Virus record (IMG/VR): IMGVR_UViG_3300034061_006687
Coordinates: 1-41,301 of that record
Source: a virus
Length of the DNA: 41,301 nucleotides
Reading direction: 5' to 3' (one strand)
Shown here piece by piece: positions 22,679-30,341 of this stretch (position 1 is the stretch's first letter; each line of letters starts with the position of its first letter). Below the pieces are notes generated by a model that searched no databases, was not told the DNA's origin, and saw only the letters and a program-made list of their open reading frames with translations. The translations under genes and the position numbers were made by a program.

Positions 22679-22951
22679 CTAAAACTCACCGCCGTCCGTG
22701 TCGGACGAGATGGGCTTGTAGGAAAGGGTGTCCACATCCCAGCGGTGCGGGATGTTGGTATCTGCGGGAAAGTAAATGCGGGCGACGGTGCCGGGGTTCG
22801 GGAAATCGGCGACGGAGTCGAAGCGTTGCACATCGTCGAAATCGTCGGGGATGAGGGCTCCGGCGAGTTGGCCGCTGGAGTTGAGCTGCGCCACCTGGGC
22901 GGTGGTCGAGATCATGTTTCCAGTGAGGGGATCGAACGAAACTTGCGACAT
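22679..22951 (-). CDS. Small tail/neck protein, 90 aa
   Basis: It starts MSQVSFDPLTGNMISTTAQV. It contains a fibre-like linker (QLNSSGQLAGALIPDDFDDV) and a beta segment (GTVARIYFPADTNIPHRWDV). It begins two bases after the previous stop. Probably a virion component between connector and fibre. Function unproven. Confidence 0.65.
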   Translation of the reverse strand: MSQVSFDPLTGNMISTTAQVAQLNSSGQLAGALIPDDFDDVQRFDSVADFPNPGTVARIYFPADTNIPHRWDVDTLSYKPISSDTDGGEF

Positions 22952-22953
22952 GG

Positions 22954-23241
22954 TTACGCGAATGGGGGATACTGAACGAAGGAGGTTTGGAGCTGGGCGT
23001 TGTCTGTCGTGGGAACGCCGCCGAAATAGGTCATGCGGATGCGGGCGACTGCGGTTCCGGCGAAGGAGTATTCGGTGTAATTGGTGTTGTTCGTGGCACC
23101 GACTTTGAAGACTTCAAACTTGTCGTAGAGAGGAACTGGAAATCCGGTGGTGACTCGCAGAGCCCCATCTGATGTGGCTTGGACGGGTTGCACGATGCCA
23201 GCAGAGGAGCGGGCGGCGATTTGGACGGTGGGGTTGCTCAT
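22954..23241 (-). CDS. Small beta-rich virion protein, 95 aa
   Basis: It starts MSNPTVQIAARSSAGIVQPV. A beta-sandwich-like sequence (GALRVTTGFPVPLYDKFEVF ... TEYSFAGTAVARIRMTYFGG) fills the whole protein. Possibly a head decoration or neck protein. The leader is A/C-rich with no Shine-Dalgarno. Confidence 0.65.
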   Translation of the reverse strand: MSNPTVQIAARSSAGIVQPVQATSDGALRVTTGFPVPLYDKFEVFKVGATNNTNYTEYSFAGTAVARIRMTYFGGVPTTDNAQLQTSFVQYPPFA

Positions 23242-23279
23242 GGGGTTACTTTTATTATCGGGTAGGGTGTCAAGGGGGG

Positions 23280-24221
23280 TTATTGGAACTGCGCGGAGTA
23301 GCGGCGGATCTCGCCTTTGCGGAGCCAGGCGTCGTCCATGGCGCGGAGGAGGATGCCTTCGGCGCGGGTGGTGAGGTAGGCGGCTTTGGTTTCTTGGCCG
23401 GTCTGCTCGAAGAGGATGGCGGCGAGGGCGGAGGTTTTTATGTAGTCGCCGAGGAAGAAGGGGATGGATTGGCGAATCCAGAAGGCTGGGGCGGTGGGGG
23501 AGTTGCCGGTGGTGGCTTGGGCGGCGCGGTAGCAGTCGCCGGTGGGGGGGTGGTAAACGAGTTCGCCGGTGGCGTAGGTGGCGGAGGAGTCGTAGGTGGC
23601 GATGGTGAATTCGGGGGCGGGCTGGGCGAAGCGGACCCAGACATTGCCGCCGTGGTAGCCGGTATCGGTGATGATGAGGCGGTCGGCGGTGGTGCTGAAT
23701 TTGAGGGATTGGGCGGCGGTGGTGTCGGGGTTGGAGGCGTAGACGGCTTCGACGGTGCCGATGGGGTGGGTGCCGGGGCTGTAGAGGAGGATGTAGGGGA
23801 GTTCGGCGGGGGCGTTTTGGGAATCCTCGATGTAGGTGGCGGTGAGGCGGTCGTCCCACCGGACATTGAGGGCGGTGTCGATATTGAGGGCGGCACCGGC
23901 GGCGTTGGTGGTGATGCGTTTGATGCGCCAGATAGGTTGGTCGAAGGGGGTGCCTTCGATGGCGCGGCCGATGTAGGAGATGGTGCCGGAGTAGTCGGAC
24001 TCGTAGGTGTAGCCGCCTTCGACGAAGCCGGAGCCGAGGACGATGCGTTCCTCGGTGTGGTGGATTTCGGGCCAATCAAAGAAGTTCCAGGCTTCGTGGA
24101 TGGCTTCCTGCACATAGTCCATGACCAGCGCCCCGCGATGCGCGTTCTCAGGCAGGGTGGGATCAATCCCGGCCCTGGCCGTGACGGCATCGAGGAGTTG
24201 CTGGAGGCGGACGGTTTTCAA
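23280..24221 (-). CDS. Head-tail connector candidate (paralogue 2), 313 aa
   Basis: The start is a TTG at 24221, three bases after the upstream TAA. It is supported because MKTVRLQQLLDAVTARAGID lines up residue for residue with the start of the neighbouring paralogue (MRAVTFQSVLDGAAARIGLD). A helical N-terminal unit (DYVQEAIHEAWNFFDWPEI) is followed by beta strands. An inserted segment, DSSATYATGELVYHPPTGDC then YRAAQ, resembles a carbohydrate-binding module of type 5/12. The helical C-terminus matches connector proteins. It likely joins portal to tail. Confidence 0.7.
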   Translation of the reverse strand: MKTVRLQQLLDAVTARAGIDPTLPENAHRGALVMDYVQEAIHEAWNFFDWPEIHHTEERIVLGSGFVEGGYTYESDYSGTISYIGRAIEGTPFDQPIWRIKRITTNAAGAALNIDTALNVRWDDRLTATYIEDSQNAPAELPYILLYSPGTHPIGTVEAVYASNPDTTAAQSLKFSTTADRLIITDTGYHGGNVWVRFAQPAPEFTIATYDSSATYATGELVYHPPTGDCYRAAQATTGNSPTAPAFWIRQSIPFFLGDYIKTSALAAILFEQTGQETKAAYLTTRAEGILLRAMDDAWLRKGEIRRYSAQFQ

Positions 24222-24224
24222 GGG

Positions 24225-25070
24225 TTACTGGCGGGGGGCTTTGTCAAGTGCGCTGGCGATGGGGCTGGAAGCGGCGCGCTGCATGGGAGTGCTCGGGAAG
24301 AGGTCGCGGCGCGTGCCCTGCAAGCGGGTCTGGCCCTGCTTGAGCTCGATGATGTCGATCTCCTTTTGGAGCGCATCGACGGCCATGCCGTCCATGTAGG
24401 CGGCTTTATCAAACTGACCGTCTTCGCGGAGGGCGTCGGCGGCAGAGGCGAATTTGACATACTCGCTGAGGACGCGAGGGAACGGCTCGGCGTTGCTGGA
24501 GGTGTTGAAGAGGGTCGGGCGGATGGTGAACTCCACAAAGACCTCGTTGGGCGTGGCATTTGTGAACTGTGTGGGGCCGATGATCGCGCCACTGTCCGTG
24601 ACCCAGAAGTTGACGCGCTCGGCGTAGCGGACGACGCGGGGGTCTTGGCGGTAGATGTGCAGGATTTCGCCGATGGGCGTGGCGGCGGTGGTGGGGGAGG
24701 TGGCGGTGAAGGTCTGGTCGAAGTCGATGGAGCGCACGAAATCGGTGAGGGTGGCGGCGGAGGTCCAGGTGGCGGTGACGGTGGGGAGGGTGCCGACTGC
24801 TCCTGCGTCGGTCTTGCGGTAGTATTGGCCGAGGTAGAAAACTTCCGCGCCGACGGCGTAGGTAGCGGCGTTATCGAAGGTGGGGCGGAACTGGCGCTTC
24901 TCGATGGCGGAGAGTTCGGGCCATTTGTAGGCTTCCCACGCAAAGCGGATGCGCGTGTTGATGTATTCGGTGAGGGCGCTCGCGGTGGAGGGCTGGATGG
25001 TCTGTGTGGGGTCGAGCCCGATGCGGGCGGCGGCTCCGTCGAGGACGGACTGGAAAGTGACGGCTCTCAT
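24225..25070 (-). CDS. Head-tail connector candidate (paralogue 1), 281 aa
   Basis: It starts MRAVTFQSVLDGAAARIGLD. The architecture mirrors the next gene: N-terminal helices (LTEYINTRIRFAWEAYKWPEL), beta core, a module with DNAATYAVGAEVFYLGQYYR (again CBM5/12-like), and a C-terminal helix pair. The tandem arrangement directly after the portal points to an adaptor ring, with the two proteins possibly forming mixed or stacked rings. The terminal 30 residues are polar and extended. Confidence 0.7.
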   Translation of the reverse strand: MRAVTFQSVLDGAAARIGLDPTQTIQPSTASALTEYINTRIRFAWEAYKWPELSAIEKRQFRPTFDNAATYAVGAEVFYLGQYYRKTDAGAVGTLPTVTATWTSAATLTDFVRSIDFDQTFTATSPTTAATPIGEILHIYRQDPRVVRYAERVNFWVTDSGAIIGPTQFTNATPNEVFVEFTIRPTLFNTSSNAEPFPRVLSEYVKFASAADALREDGQFDKAAYMDGMAVDALQKEIDIIELKQGQTRLQGTRRDLFPSTPMQRAASSPIASALDKAPRQ

Positions 25071-25076
25071 AATGGG

Positions 25077-27161
25077 TTATTGGGGGGTGGGTTGTTGTTG
25101 CTGGGCGAGTTTCTGGAGGGCGGGCTGGGCGCCGACGCGGCCGATCTGGGCGTTTTGTTGTTGCTGGAGGGCGAATTGGAACGCCTGCATGCGGGCGTCG
25201 AGCATGGCTTTGAAGATTTCGTCTTGCTGGTAGCGTTGTTGCAGGGCGGGGTTGGCCTGGACGATGCCTTGGAGGGTTTGCAGGCGGAGCTGGGCGTTTT
25301 GGCCGGATTCTTTGAGGGGGGGCTCGGTGCCGGCGGCGATTTTTGTGAACTGGACTTGCTCGTCGTCGATTTCTTGCTGGGCGGCGGCTTCGACATCTTT
25401 GATGAGGAATTCGGCCATGTTGGGGTCGATGGCGGAGAAAAGGAATCGGACGAGGCCGACGCGGTCTACGACGCCCATGACATCGAGGGGGAGGAGTTCT
25501 ATGAGGCCCTTGATTTTGACTTCGAGGGCTTCGGAATCGAAGGTGCGGGCGTCGAAGTCGAGGCGGAGATCGAATTTTCCTTGGATTTCCTGGCGGGAGG
25601 CGCGGAAGGGCATGGGCATGCCGCCGCTGACTCTCACGAATTGAATGTCGTCGAGGTATTGCTGGCAGAGTTGGAAGGTCTGGCCGAGGATAAGCGAGAG
25701 GTCGGCGAGCCAGGTGTCAACGAGGTCTTGCTGGGCGAGGAGCGAACGCTGCTGGGCGAGGTCTGCCCGGGGGATGCCGAAATACTCGTCAACATCGCGG
25801 CGGGTGGCGGCTTCGATCTCGATGGTGGCGTTGTCTTGGACTGGCGGGGCCATCCAACTGAATTCGTTGGGCCTGCGCTCGGGGAGTTGCTTGGCGGGGC
25901 CGAGGACGATGTCCAATTTTCCGCGATTCGCGGGCACTTTGAGGGGAGGAAGGATCGTCAAGGACGCCCGATCACTGCGGAAGTCGCGCTGGGTTTTGAT
26001 TTCCTGCTGGTGGGTGCTCAGAAGCTCGGGGACGCCGCGGGATTCGATGAGGGGGCGGCTGGTGCGCTCGAGGGGGAGCTCGACAAAGGGATACATGCCG
26101 TGCTCGTAGTTCATGGGTTCGGACTTGGCGGCGCGGTCCACGACGCTCGGCTGGATGTGGGTGCAGATGACCTCCATGGCGCCGATGTCTTCGTTCCATT
26201 TTTTCTGGTAGACGCGCCAGACTTCGATGAGGTCGCGGTCGTCGGAGAGCAGGATGGTATCGGTCATCCGGTGGAGGTTGCGGGCGTTCCGGCGGTAGAC
26301 GCCTTTGTGCTTCACGGCTTCCTCGATCCACTTGGGGTCGTAGCCTTCGGTGACTTCGCGCTCGCGGAGTTCGTCCTCGCGGAGGAGTTCGCGGCAGGCG
26401 ATGAAGGGGGCGCGTTGGAGGTCGTAAGTGCTCGGGGGGAAAACGATGTCCTCCCAAGGCTCGTAGGCTTGCCAGTCGGGGAGGTTTTCGAAGATGTAGG
26501 GGGAGTCGTAGGAGAATTCGCCAGTCTCGCGGAGCTTGCGGACATTGGCGACGGTGCCTTGCCCGGGGAGGAGCATGTCCATCTGACGGGCGACGGCTTC
26601 TTCTTGGGTGGGGTCGAGGATGGCCTCAATGATGAGGGCGATCTGGGGGTCGCCGGTCTCGGCGAAGGTTTGCTGGAGGGAGTCGAGGCGAAAGGTGAGG
26701 ACTTCGTTGCGGGTGGTGCGGCGCCAGAAGACGCCCATCACGGCGAGGCCGTAGGTTTCGCGGATATTGGCGGCGAGTTCGATCTCGCGCTTGGTCATGG
26801 CGGCGCAGTGGGAGTTGAGGAGCCACTTGATGACGGTCTCGACCTTGCGGCCGGCCTGCATGTCGGTGGTCTCGGTGGGGACGATGGACATGCGGCTTTT
26901 GGCGTAGGCCGACTTGAGCATGCGGACCCGCTCGTTGATGACCATGTCGCTCAAGCGTATGCGACTATCTGTCGCCCCATCCCACGGGAATGCGGGCTTG
27001 CCGAGGTTGGCGGAGTATTTGCGGCCGGAGTCGTCCTGGCCGGCCCAGAGGCAGTAGCGGAGGTTGTAGTTGAGGTTTTTCCGGGTCCAGTAGTTGGCGG
27101 CGTCGGTCTCGGCCTGTTCGACAAGGCCGATGAGTTCGGAAATGGTCTCGTCAGTTTGCAT
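25077..27161 (-). CDS. Portal protein, 694 aa
   Basis: It starts MQTDETISELIGLVEQAETD. The 694-residue length, the early W-D-G-A-T-D-S-R-I segment, and the central wing (YEPWEDIVFPPSTYDLQRAP) are typical of podovirus portals. So is a late helical region with P-R-A-D-L-A-Q-Q-R-S. The last 60 residues are glutamine-rich and helical, as in barrel-forming portal ends. It forms the dodecameric ring at one capsid vertex through which DNA is packaged. It overlaps the upstream small gene by 11 bases. Confidence 0.88.
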   Translation of the reverse strand: MQTDETISELIGLVEQAETDAANYWTRKNLNYNLRYCLWAGQDDSGRKYSANLGKPAFPWDGATDSRIRLSDMVINERVRMLKSAYAKSRMSIVPTETTDMQAGRKVETVIKWLLNSHCAAMTKREIELAANIRETYGLAVMGVFWRRTTRNEVLTFRLDSLQQTFAETGDPQIALIIEAILDPTQEEAVARQMDMLLPGQGTVANVRKLRETGEFSYDSPYIFENLPDWQAYEPWEDIVFPPSTYDLQRAPFIACRELLREDELREREVTEGYDPKWIEEAVKHKGVYRRNARNLHRMTDTILLSDDRDLIEVWRVYQKKWNEDIGAMEVICTHIQPSVVDRAAKSEPMNYEHGMYPFVELPLERTSRPLIESRGVPELLSTHQQEIKTQRDFRSDRASLTILPPLKVPANRGKLDIVLGPAKQLPERRPNEFSWMAPPVQDNATIEIEAATRRDVDEYFGIPRADLAQQRSLLAQQDLVDTWLADLSLILGQTFQLCQQYLDDIQFVRVSGGMPMPFRASRQEIQGKFDLRLDFDARTFDSEALEVKIKGLIELLPLDVMGVVDRVGLVRFLFSAIDPNMAEFLIKDVEAAAQQEIDDEQVQFTKIAAGTEPPLKESGQNAQLRLQTLQGIVQANPALQQRYQQDEIFKAMLDARMQAFQFALQQQQNAQIGRVGAQPALQKLAQQQQPTPQ

Positions 27162-27495
27162 TGGCGAGGCCGGGGTTCACGACGGTAGTGGTGGATGTGG
27201 ACTGGACGCGAACATGGGGGTTCGCTTTGGCGAATTCCTCGCGGAAGGCCTTGTCCTTCCAGCAGCCGGGGAGTTCGCGGTCCCAATACATGTAGGAGTC
27301 AAAATCGATGGACATGGTGTGCTGCCCGAGCCCTTCGACACTGCGGCGGGCCTCGGCGAGGCGGTCGCTGGCGGCTTTGATGCGGCGCTGGCGCATCTCG
27401 GAGGTGACCATCTTGGCGTGCCAGCCGACACGGAGTTCCTCTGTGACGAGGGGGGCGAGATCGCCGAGGTCGGATTCGAGTTCTGAGGCGTCCAA
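27151..27495 (-). CDS. Small protein between capsid and portal, 114 aa
   Basis: The start is a TTG at 27495 (MDASELESDLGDLAPLVTEE) preceded by an A6-plus-CCACCACC leader, similar to other late leaders here. The protein is helical with many Arg/Glu, then a WDRELPGCWKDKAFREEF segment and a threonine/serine-rich tail. Position suggests a head-assembly or neck protein. If TTG is not used, the first ATG (residue about 29) would leave an 86-residue product. Confidence 0.65.
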   Translation of the reverse strand: MDASELESDLGDLAPLVTEELRVGWHAKMVTSEMRQRRIKAASDRLAEARRSVEGLGQHTMSIDFDSYMYWDRELPGCWKDKAFREEFAKANPHVRVQSTSTTTVVNPGLANAN

Positions 27496-27535
27496 GGTGG
27501 TGGTGGTTTTTTAGACTGGAAATTGGCCCGCATTT

Positions 27536-27594
27536 GGGAGGAGCGCCGGAGTTCCGGGGAGTGTGGCGCTCCTCCCTTGCCTTGCGGGGGGAGG
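27536..27594 (-). terminator. Nested/alternative hairpins downstream of the capsid gene
   Basis: GGGAGGAGCGCC (27536-27547) and GGCGCTCCTCCC (27565-27576) form a perfect 12-bp stem around an inner CCGG/CCGG stem. The right arm can instead pair with a G-run ending at 27594 (CCTCCC ... GGGGGAGG). The two structures exclude each other. There is no T-run on the minus strand, so it is more likely an RNA stability or attenuation element that raises capsid mRNA relative to downstream genes. The core also resembles a bacterial REP palindrome. Confidence 0.5.
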
Positions 27595-27599
27595 CTTTA

Positions 27600-28616
27600 T
27601 CAGGCAGTAGGTGCGAACTTGCCGAGAGCCAGGGGGCTCTTGACACAGAGGGCGCAGATCGCGTCCACGATGCCGCGGGGACCACCGCCGCGGTCTTCCA
27701 GTTCTTGGAAGCGGGGCTTGCGGTTGTAGCGGAGTTCGACCATGTCCATGTCGAGGACATAGCCGCGGCCGTTCTGGACGGCGGCTGCGTTGGTGGTGGC
27801 GTCGGCGGCGAGGAACAGGCTGGGGATCAGCTCAAGGGTGCCGAAGTCGCCCTCGAAGATGTCAACAGTGCTGACGATCTTGTTCTCGTCCTTCTGGTTC
27901 AACACGCGGATCGCAGAGGCGACATTCGTGCTGCCGAATTGGGTGCGTGTGAACGAGGTGAACTGGCGCTTGAGCGCCGGGCCGCAGACGAGGCTGTAGG
28001 TCGCAACCTTGCCGGTCTGGGAGTAGATGCTCTGGAGCATGTCCTGGATGTGGTTCTCGATGAGCGATGCGGTCGCAGTTGCGTTGATCGAGCCGGTGGG
28101 CGTGCGGTAGGAGGCGTTGACCGGGAGGTCGGATTGCGCTCCGTTTTGGATCCAACGGCCGAGACCGCGGGTCAGGTAGGCATTGGAGCCGGACTGCTCG
28201 CGGGACTCTTGGTCCGAGCAGAAGGTGGCTTCCATGTCGCGCTTGAGCATTTCAAGGGATTTCGTGACGGCGCGGGCCATTTCGCGGCGTTTTCCTACGC
28301 CTGCAACCTCGGAGACATGCTGGGCGAGATCGTCTACTGACGGAACGCGCCTAAACTTCTGGATACGAGCGTTTAGAAGCACGCGAGCGGCTGCTTGGTC
28401 TTCAAAGTCGGAGTTTGTGACATCCGAGGTGGAAAGGACGCCAGCGAGCGTAGGGTTGCCGAAGGAATCTGCTTGCCATTGTGTTAGCGGATTAATGGGC
28501 TCGGACCCTTTACGGGCCATCGAAACTACGGGGCAGGTTTTTGCATCAACGACCGCGATGAGGTCGCTGAGGTCCTGGCGGATGCCAGTTTGGGAGGTGA
28601 TGAGTGTAGCGGGCAT
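27600..28616 (-). CDS. Major capsid protein (SU10-like / DUF5309 type), 338 aa
   Basis: It starts MPATLITSQTGIRQDLSDLI. The sequence has TQWQADSFGNPTLAGVLSTS, a helix-rich spine (EMARAVTKSLEMLKRDMEAT) and a C-terminal ELEDRGGGPRGIVDAICALC segment. These fit the HK97-fold capsid proteins called SU10-like (DUF5309). Its position between scaffold and portal, with a strong hairpin right after it, agrees. Family call is from memory of sequence pattern. Confidence 0.8.
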   Translation of the reverse strand: MPATLITSQTGIRQDLSDLIAVVDAKTCPVVSMARKGSEPINPLTQWQADSFGNPTLAGVLSTSDVTNSDFEDQAAARVLLNARIQKFRRVPSVDDLAQHVSEVAGVGKRREMARAVTKSLEMLKRDMEATFCSDQESREQSGSNAYLTRGLGRWIQNGAQSDLPVNASYRTPTGSINATATASLIENHIQDMLQSIYSQTGKVATYSLVCGPALKRQFTSFTRTQFGSTNVASAIRVLNQKDENKIVSTVDIFEGDFGTLELIPSLFLAADATTNAAAVQNGRGYVLDMDMVELRYNRKPRFQELEDRGGGPRGIVDAICALCVKSPLALGKFAPTA

Positions 28617-28638
28617 GTTCTTGGTGGGGGGGTGGTGA

Positions 28639-29673
28639 CTACAGGGCTCCTTCTAAGAAGGCGGCGATGTCGTCGGTTTTTAGATTTGCTCCACGCTCGA
28701 AAATCGATTTCGAGGCGGCGCGGGTTTGGATGTCGCGGGCAGGAACTTTCGAACCTTTGGCGGCAGACGGGACGGATGGGGTTGATTTCTCGGGTTTGGC
28801 GACGGGTTTTTCGGATTTCTTGGCGGCTTCAAGGCGGGCGAAGCGCATTTGCTGGCCGGCGATAGCGTCGCCGATGACGAGTTCGAGGTTGGGCATCCCG
28901 CGAAGGGCCGGGAAGGATTTGAGGGTCTCGCGGAGGATTTGCTGCTCCTGGCTGCCGGCTTGGAAAAGCTGCGGGTAGGCGGCTTTGGCCTCTGGCAGGA
29001 CGGTCTGGCGCTGGGCGATCCACTGCTGGCGCTTGGGAGCGTGCTCGGTGAGGACTTCGTCGGCGTTTGCCAGGTATTGGCGCACCTGGGCGGGCTCGTA
29101 GTAGACTTCTTCGCCTTTGGCGTTGGTCACGGTGCCGCCTTCGAGGTGTTCGAGGGCCCATCGGCGGACTTTTTTGGCGGTGCTGATGCGTTCTTCGAGT
29201 TGCTCGGGGGATTCCACATCGGCGAGCGGGTCGGCCGGCGTGGGGGCGAGGGTGACGGGGGGCGTGGAGTCGAGCTTGGTGCGGAGGTCGGAAAGTTCGG
29301 CCTCGAGTTGCTCGGCTTTTTCCTCGGCTTCGCGGCGCTTGGCCGTGATTTTGTCGATGCGCTTGAGGAGTTTCTCCTGCGTGGCGCTCGGCGTTTCCTC
29401 TTTTTCGTCATCGGCGGCTTCGGATTCCTCGTCTTCGGACTTTTCGTCCTCGGACTCGGTCTCTTGGCCGTCGGTTTGTTCCTGAGAAGGATCGGTTTCC
29501 GCTGAGGGGTCTGAATCTGCTGCGGTTTCGGGCTCGTTTTCGGGCTCGGCCGCGGCTTTTTCGGGTTTTTCCTGCGGTGTCTGCTCTACCGGCTCAAGGT
29601 CAAAGCCGATTTCGGCGGCGATGTCGCTGAGTGTGAGCGTGTCTGCTGTTTGGGGTTCTGGGGTTTGCGTCAT
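28639..29673 (-). CDS. Scaffolding protein candidate, 344 aa
   Basis: I chose the ATG at 29673 (MTQTPEPQTADTLTLSDIAA). The first third is extremely acidic (ESEDEKSEDEESEAADDEKE). A long coiled coil follows (KLLKRIDKITAKRREAEEKA). A helical C-terminus ends with KTDDIAAFLEGAL. Acidic plus coiled-coil proteins directly upstream of the capsid gene are usually scaffolds that direct procapsid assembly and leave before DNA filling. No protease motif is visible. Confidence 0.8.
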   Translation of the reverse strand: MTQTPEPQTADTLTLSDIAAEIGFDLEPVEQTPQEKPEKAAAEPENEPETAADSDPSAETDPSQEQTDGQETESEDEKSEDEESEAADDEKEETPSATQEKLLKRIDKITAKRREAEEKAEQLEAELSDLRTKLDSTPPVTLAPTPADPLADVESPEQLEERISTAKKVRRWALEHLEGGTVTNAKGEEVYYEPAQVRQYLANADEVLTEHAPKRQQWIAQRQTVLPEAKAAYPQLFQAGSQEQQILRETLKSFPALRGMPNLELVIGDAIAGQQMRFARLEAAKKSEKPVAKPEKSTPSVPSAAKGSKVPARDIQTRAASKSIFERGANLKTDDIAAFLEGAL

Positions 29674-29780
29674 GGTATCCACCAAGTGGGTCAGTGCGGG
29701 ATTAAGGACCGGCACAGTGGGTCCTTGATTCCAAAGTGCCTGACGCAAACGGGGTTCGTCACGGGGGTGCCGCCCAAATC

Positions 29781-29820
29781 AACAGAAACCAACAGAAATC
29801 AACAGAAACCAACCGAAAAA
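29781..29820. repeat. Four tandem 10-bp AACAGAAA(C/T)C repeats
   Basis: The unit AACAGAAACC/AACAGAAATC repeats three times with a fourth diverged copy (AACCGAAAAA). Ten-base phasing places each copy on the same helix face. The array lies between the leader terminator and the first structural gene, 108 bp before its start, and could be an activator-binding site. Confidence 0.5.
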
Positions 29821-29844
29821 ACCTGCCTTTCAGTGCATTAAAAA

Positions 29845-29880
29845 GCCCTGCATATTTCTTGATCAAAGAATATGCAGGGC
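29845..29880 (-). terminator. Strong intrinsic terminator, effective leftward
   Basis: GCCCTGCATATT at 29845-29856 pairs with AATATGCAGGGC at 29869-29880, a perfect 12-bp stem whose TCTTGATCAAAG loop can add a few pairs. On the minus strand the hairpin is followed at once by TTTTTAA, a proper U-tract. On the plus strand it is followed by GAAAAAA, so leftward termination is favoured. It separates the packaging block from the virion block. Confidence 0.85.
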
Positions 29881-30045
29881 GAAAAAATGGTCCGATGGGG
29901 GCCAGGTCGCTCGGTTGCTGGATGCGCTTCCCCGGAAACCACCCGAAGGTGCCAGGTAAGGGTCTCGGCAACTCTTTCGAGCGCCTACACACCCGCCTCC
30001 AGCTACGACTTAGTAGCGGGCCGCCCTCGCTGCCCCACCGGAAAG
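29845..30045 (-). ncRNA. Candidate structured leader/small RNA between promoter and terminator
   Basis: No gene fits this GC-rich stretch. Read on the minus strand it contains a hairpin with CCCGC/GCGGG and inner GCTAC/GTAGC stems. It also has a GGCGCTC-GAAA-GAGTTGCC hairpin with a GAAA loop and a CACC-TTCG-GGTG hairpin with a UUCG tetraloop. It ends at the terminator 29880-29845. An extended -10 promoter starts about six bases upstream. The unit could be a stand-alone RNA of about 200 nt or an antitermination leader for late genes. It does not match a structured RNA I recognise. Confidence 0.5.
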
Positions 30046-30048
30046 ATC

Positions 30049-30057
30049 AGTATAGCA
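30049..30057 (-). promoter_or_regulatory. Extended -10 promoter, leftward
   Basis: On the minus strand TGCTATACT matches TGnTATAAT with one mismatch. No good -35 lies 16-18 bases upstream, as is usual for extended -10 promoters. Transcription would start near 30042, enter the structured leader and meet the terminator at 29880. The element overlaps the last codons of the upstream gene. Confidence 0.55.
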
Positions 30058-30059
30058 TA

Positions 30060-30341
30060 TCAGCCCTGCTTGCTCGCCTCTTCGATGGATTGGAGGAGGT
30101 CGGCGCGGAAGGCGGTGAGGGCGTCGAGGGCGCCGGCGCAGTGGGCGAGCGTGCCGGGGTTCTGGGCGGTCTGGATGGCACGGACGAGTTCGGTGGCGTC
30201 GTCGATGTGGTCGTCGAGCCGCTGGAGGATGCCTTGGACGGCGAGGGGTTTGATCCCGGGCATGCAGAGGGCGGATTTGAGGTCGTCCTCGTTGAGGCGC
30301 TCGGGGGTCATGTAGCGGATGGTTTTTTTGATGGTGATCAT
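30060..30341 (-). CDS. Small helical protein, 93 aa
   Basis: It starts MITIKKTIRYMTPERLNEDD. Mostly helical and acidic in the middle (LQRLDDHIDDATELVRAIQT). It overlaps the upstream stop by ATGA. It is the last gene of the packaging block, just before the late leader. Function unknown; a packaging or assembly accessory role is possible. Confidence 0.7.
   Translation of the reverse strand: MITIKKTIRYMTPERLNEDDLKSALCMPGIKPLAVQGILQRLDDHIDDATELVRAIQTAQNPGTLAHCAGALDALTAFRADLLQSIEEASKQG

Noticed and set aside
23172-27188. 1338-codon open frame on the plus strand opposite portal and connectors
   Set aside because: This is again a Gly/Val/Asp/Glu-rich antisense shadow spanning several convincing minus-strand genes and their boundaries. 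No start context or motif supports it.
27177-27533. 118-codon minus-strand frame overlapping the 27151-27495 gene
   Set aside because: It is rich in Ser, Pro and Arg and overlaps a better candidate in another frame. That candidate has a C/A-rich leader like other late genes.
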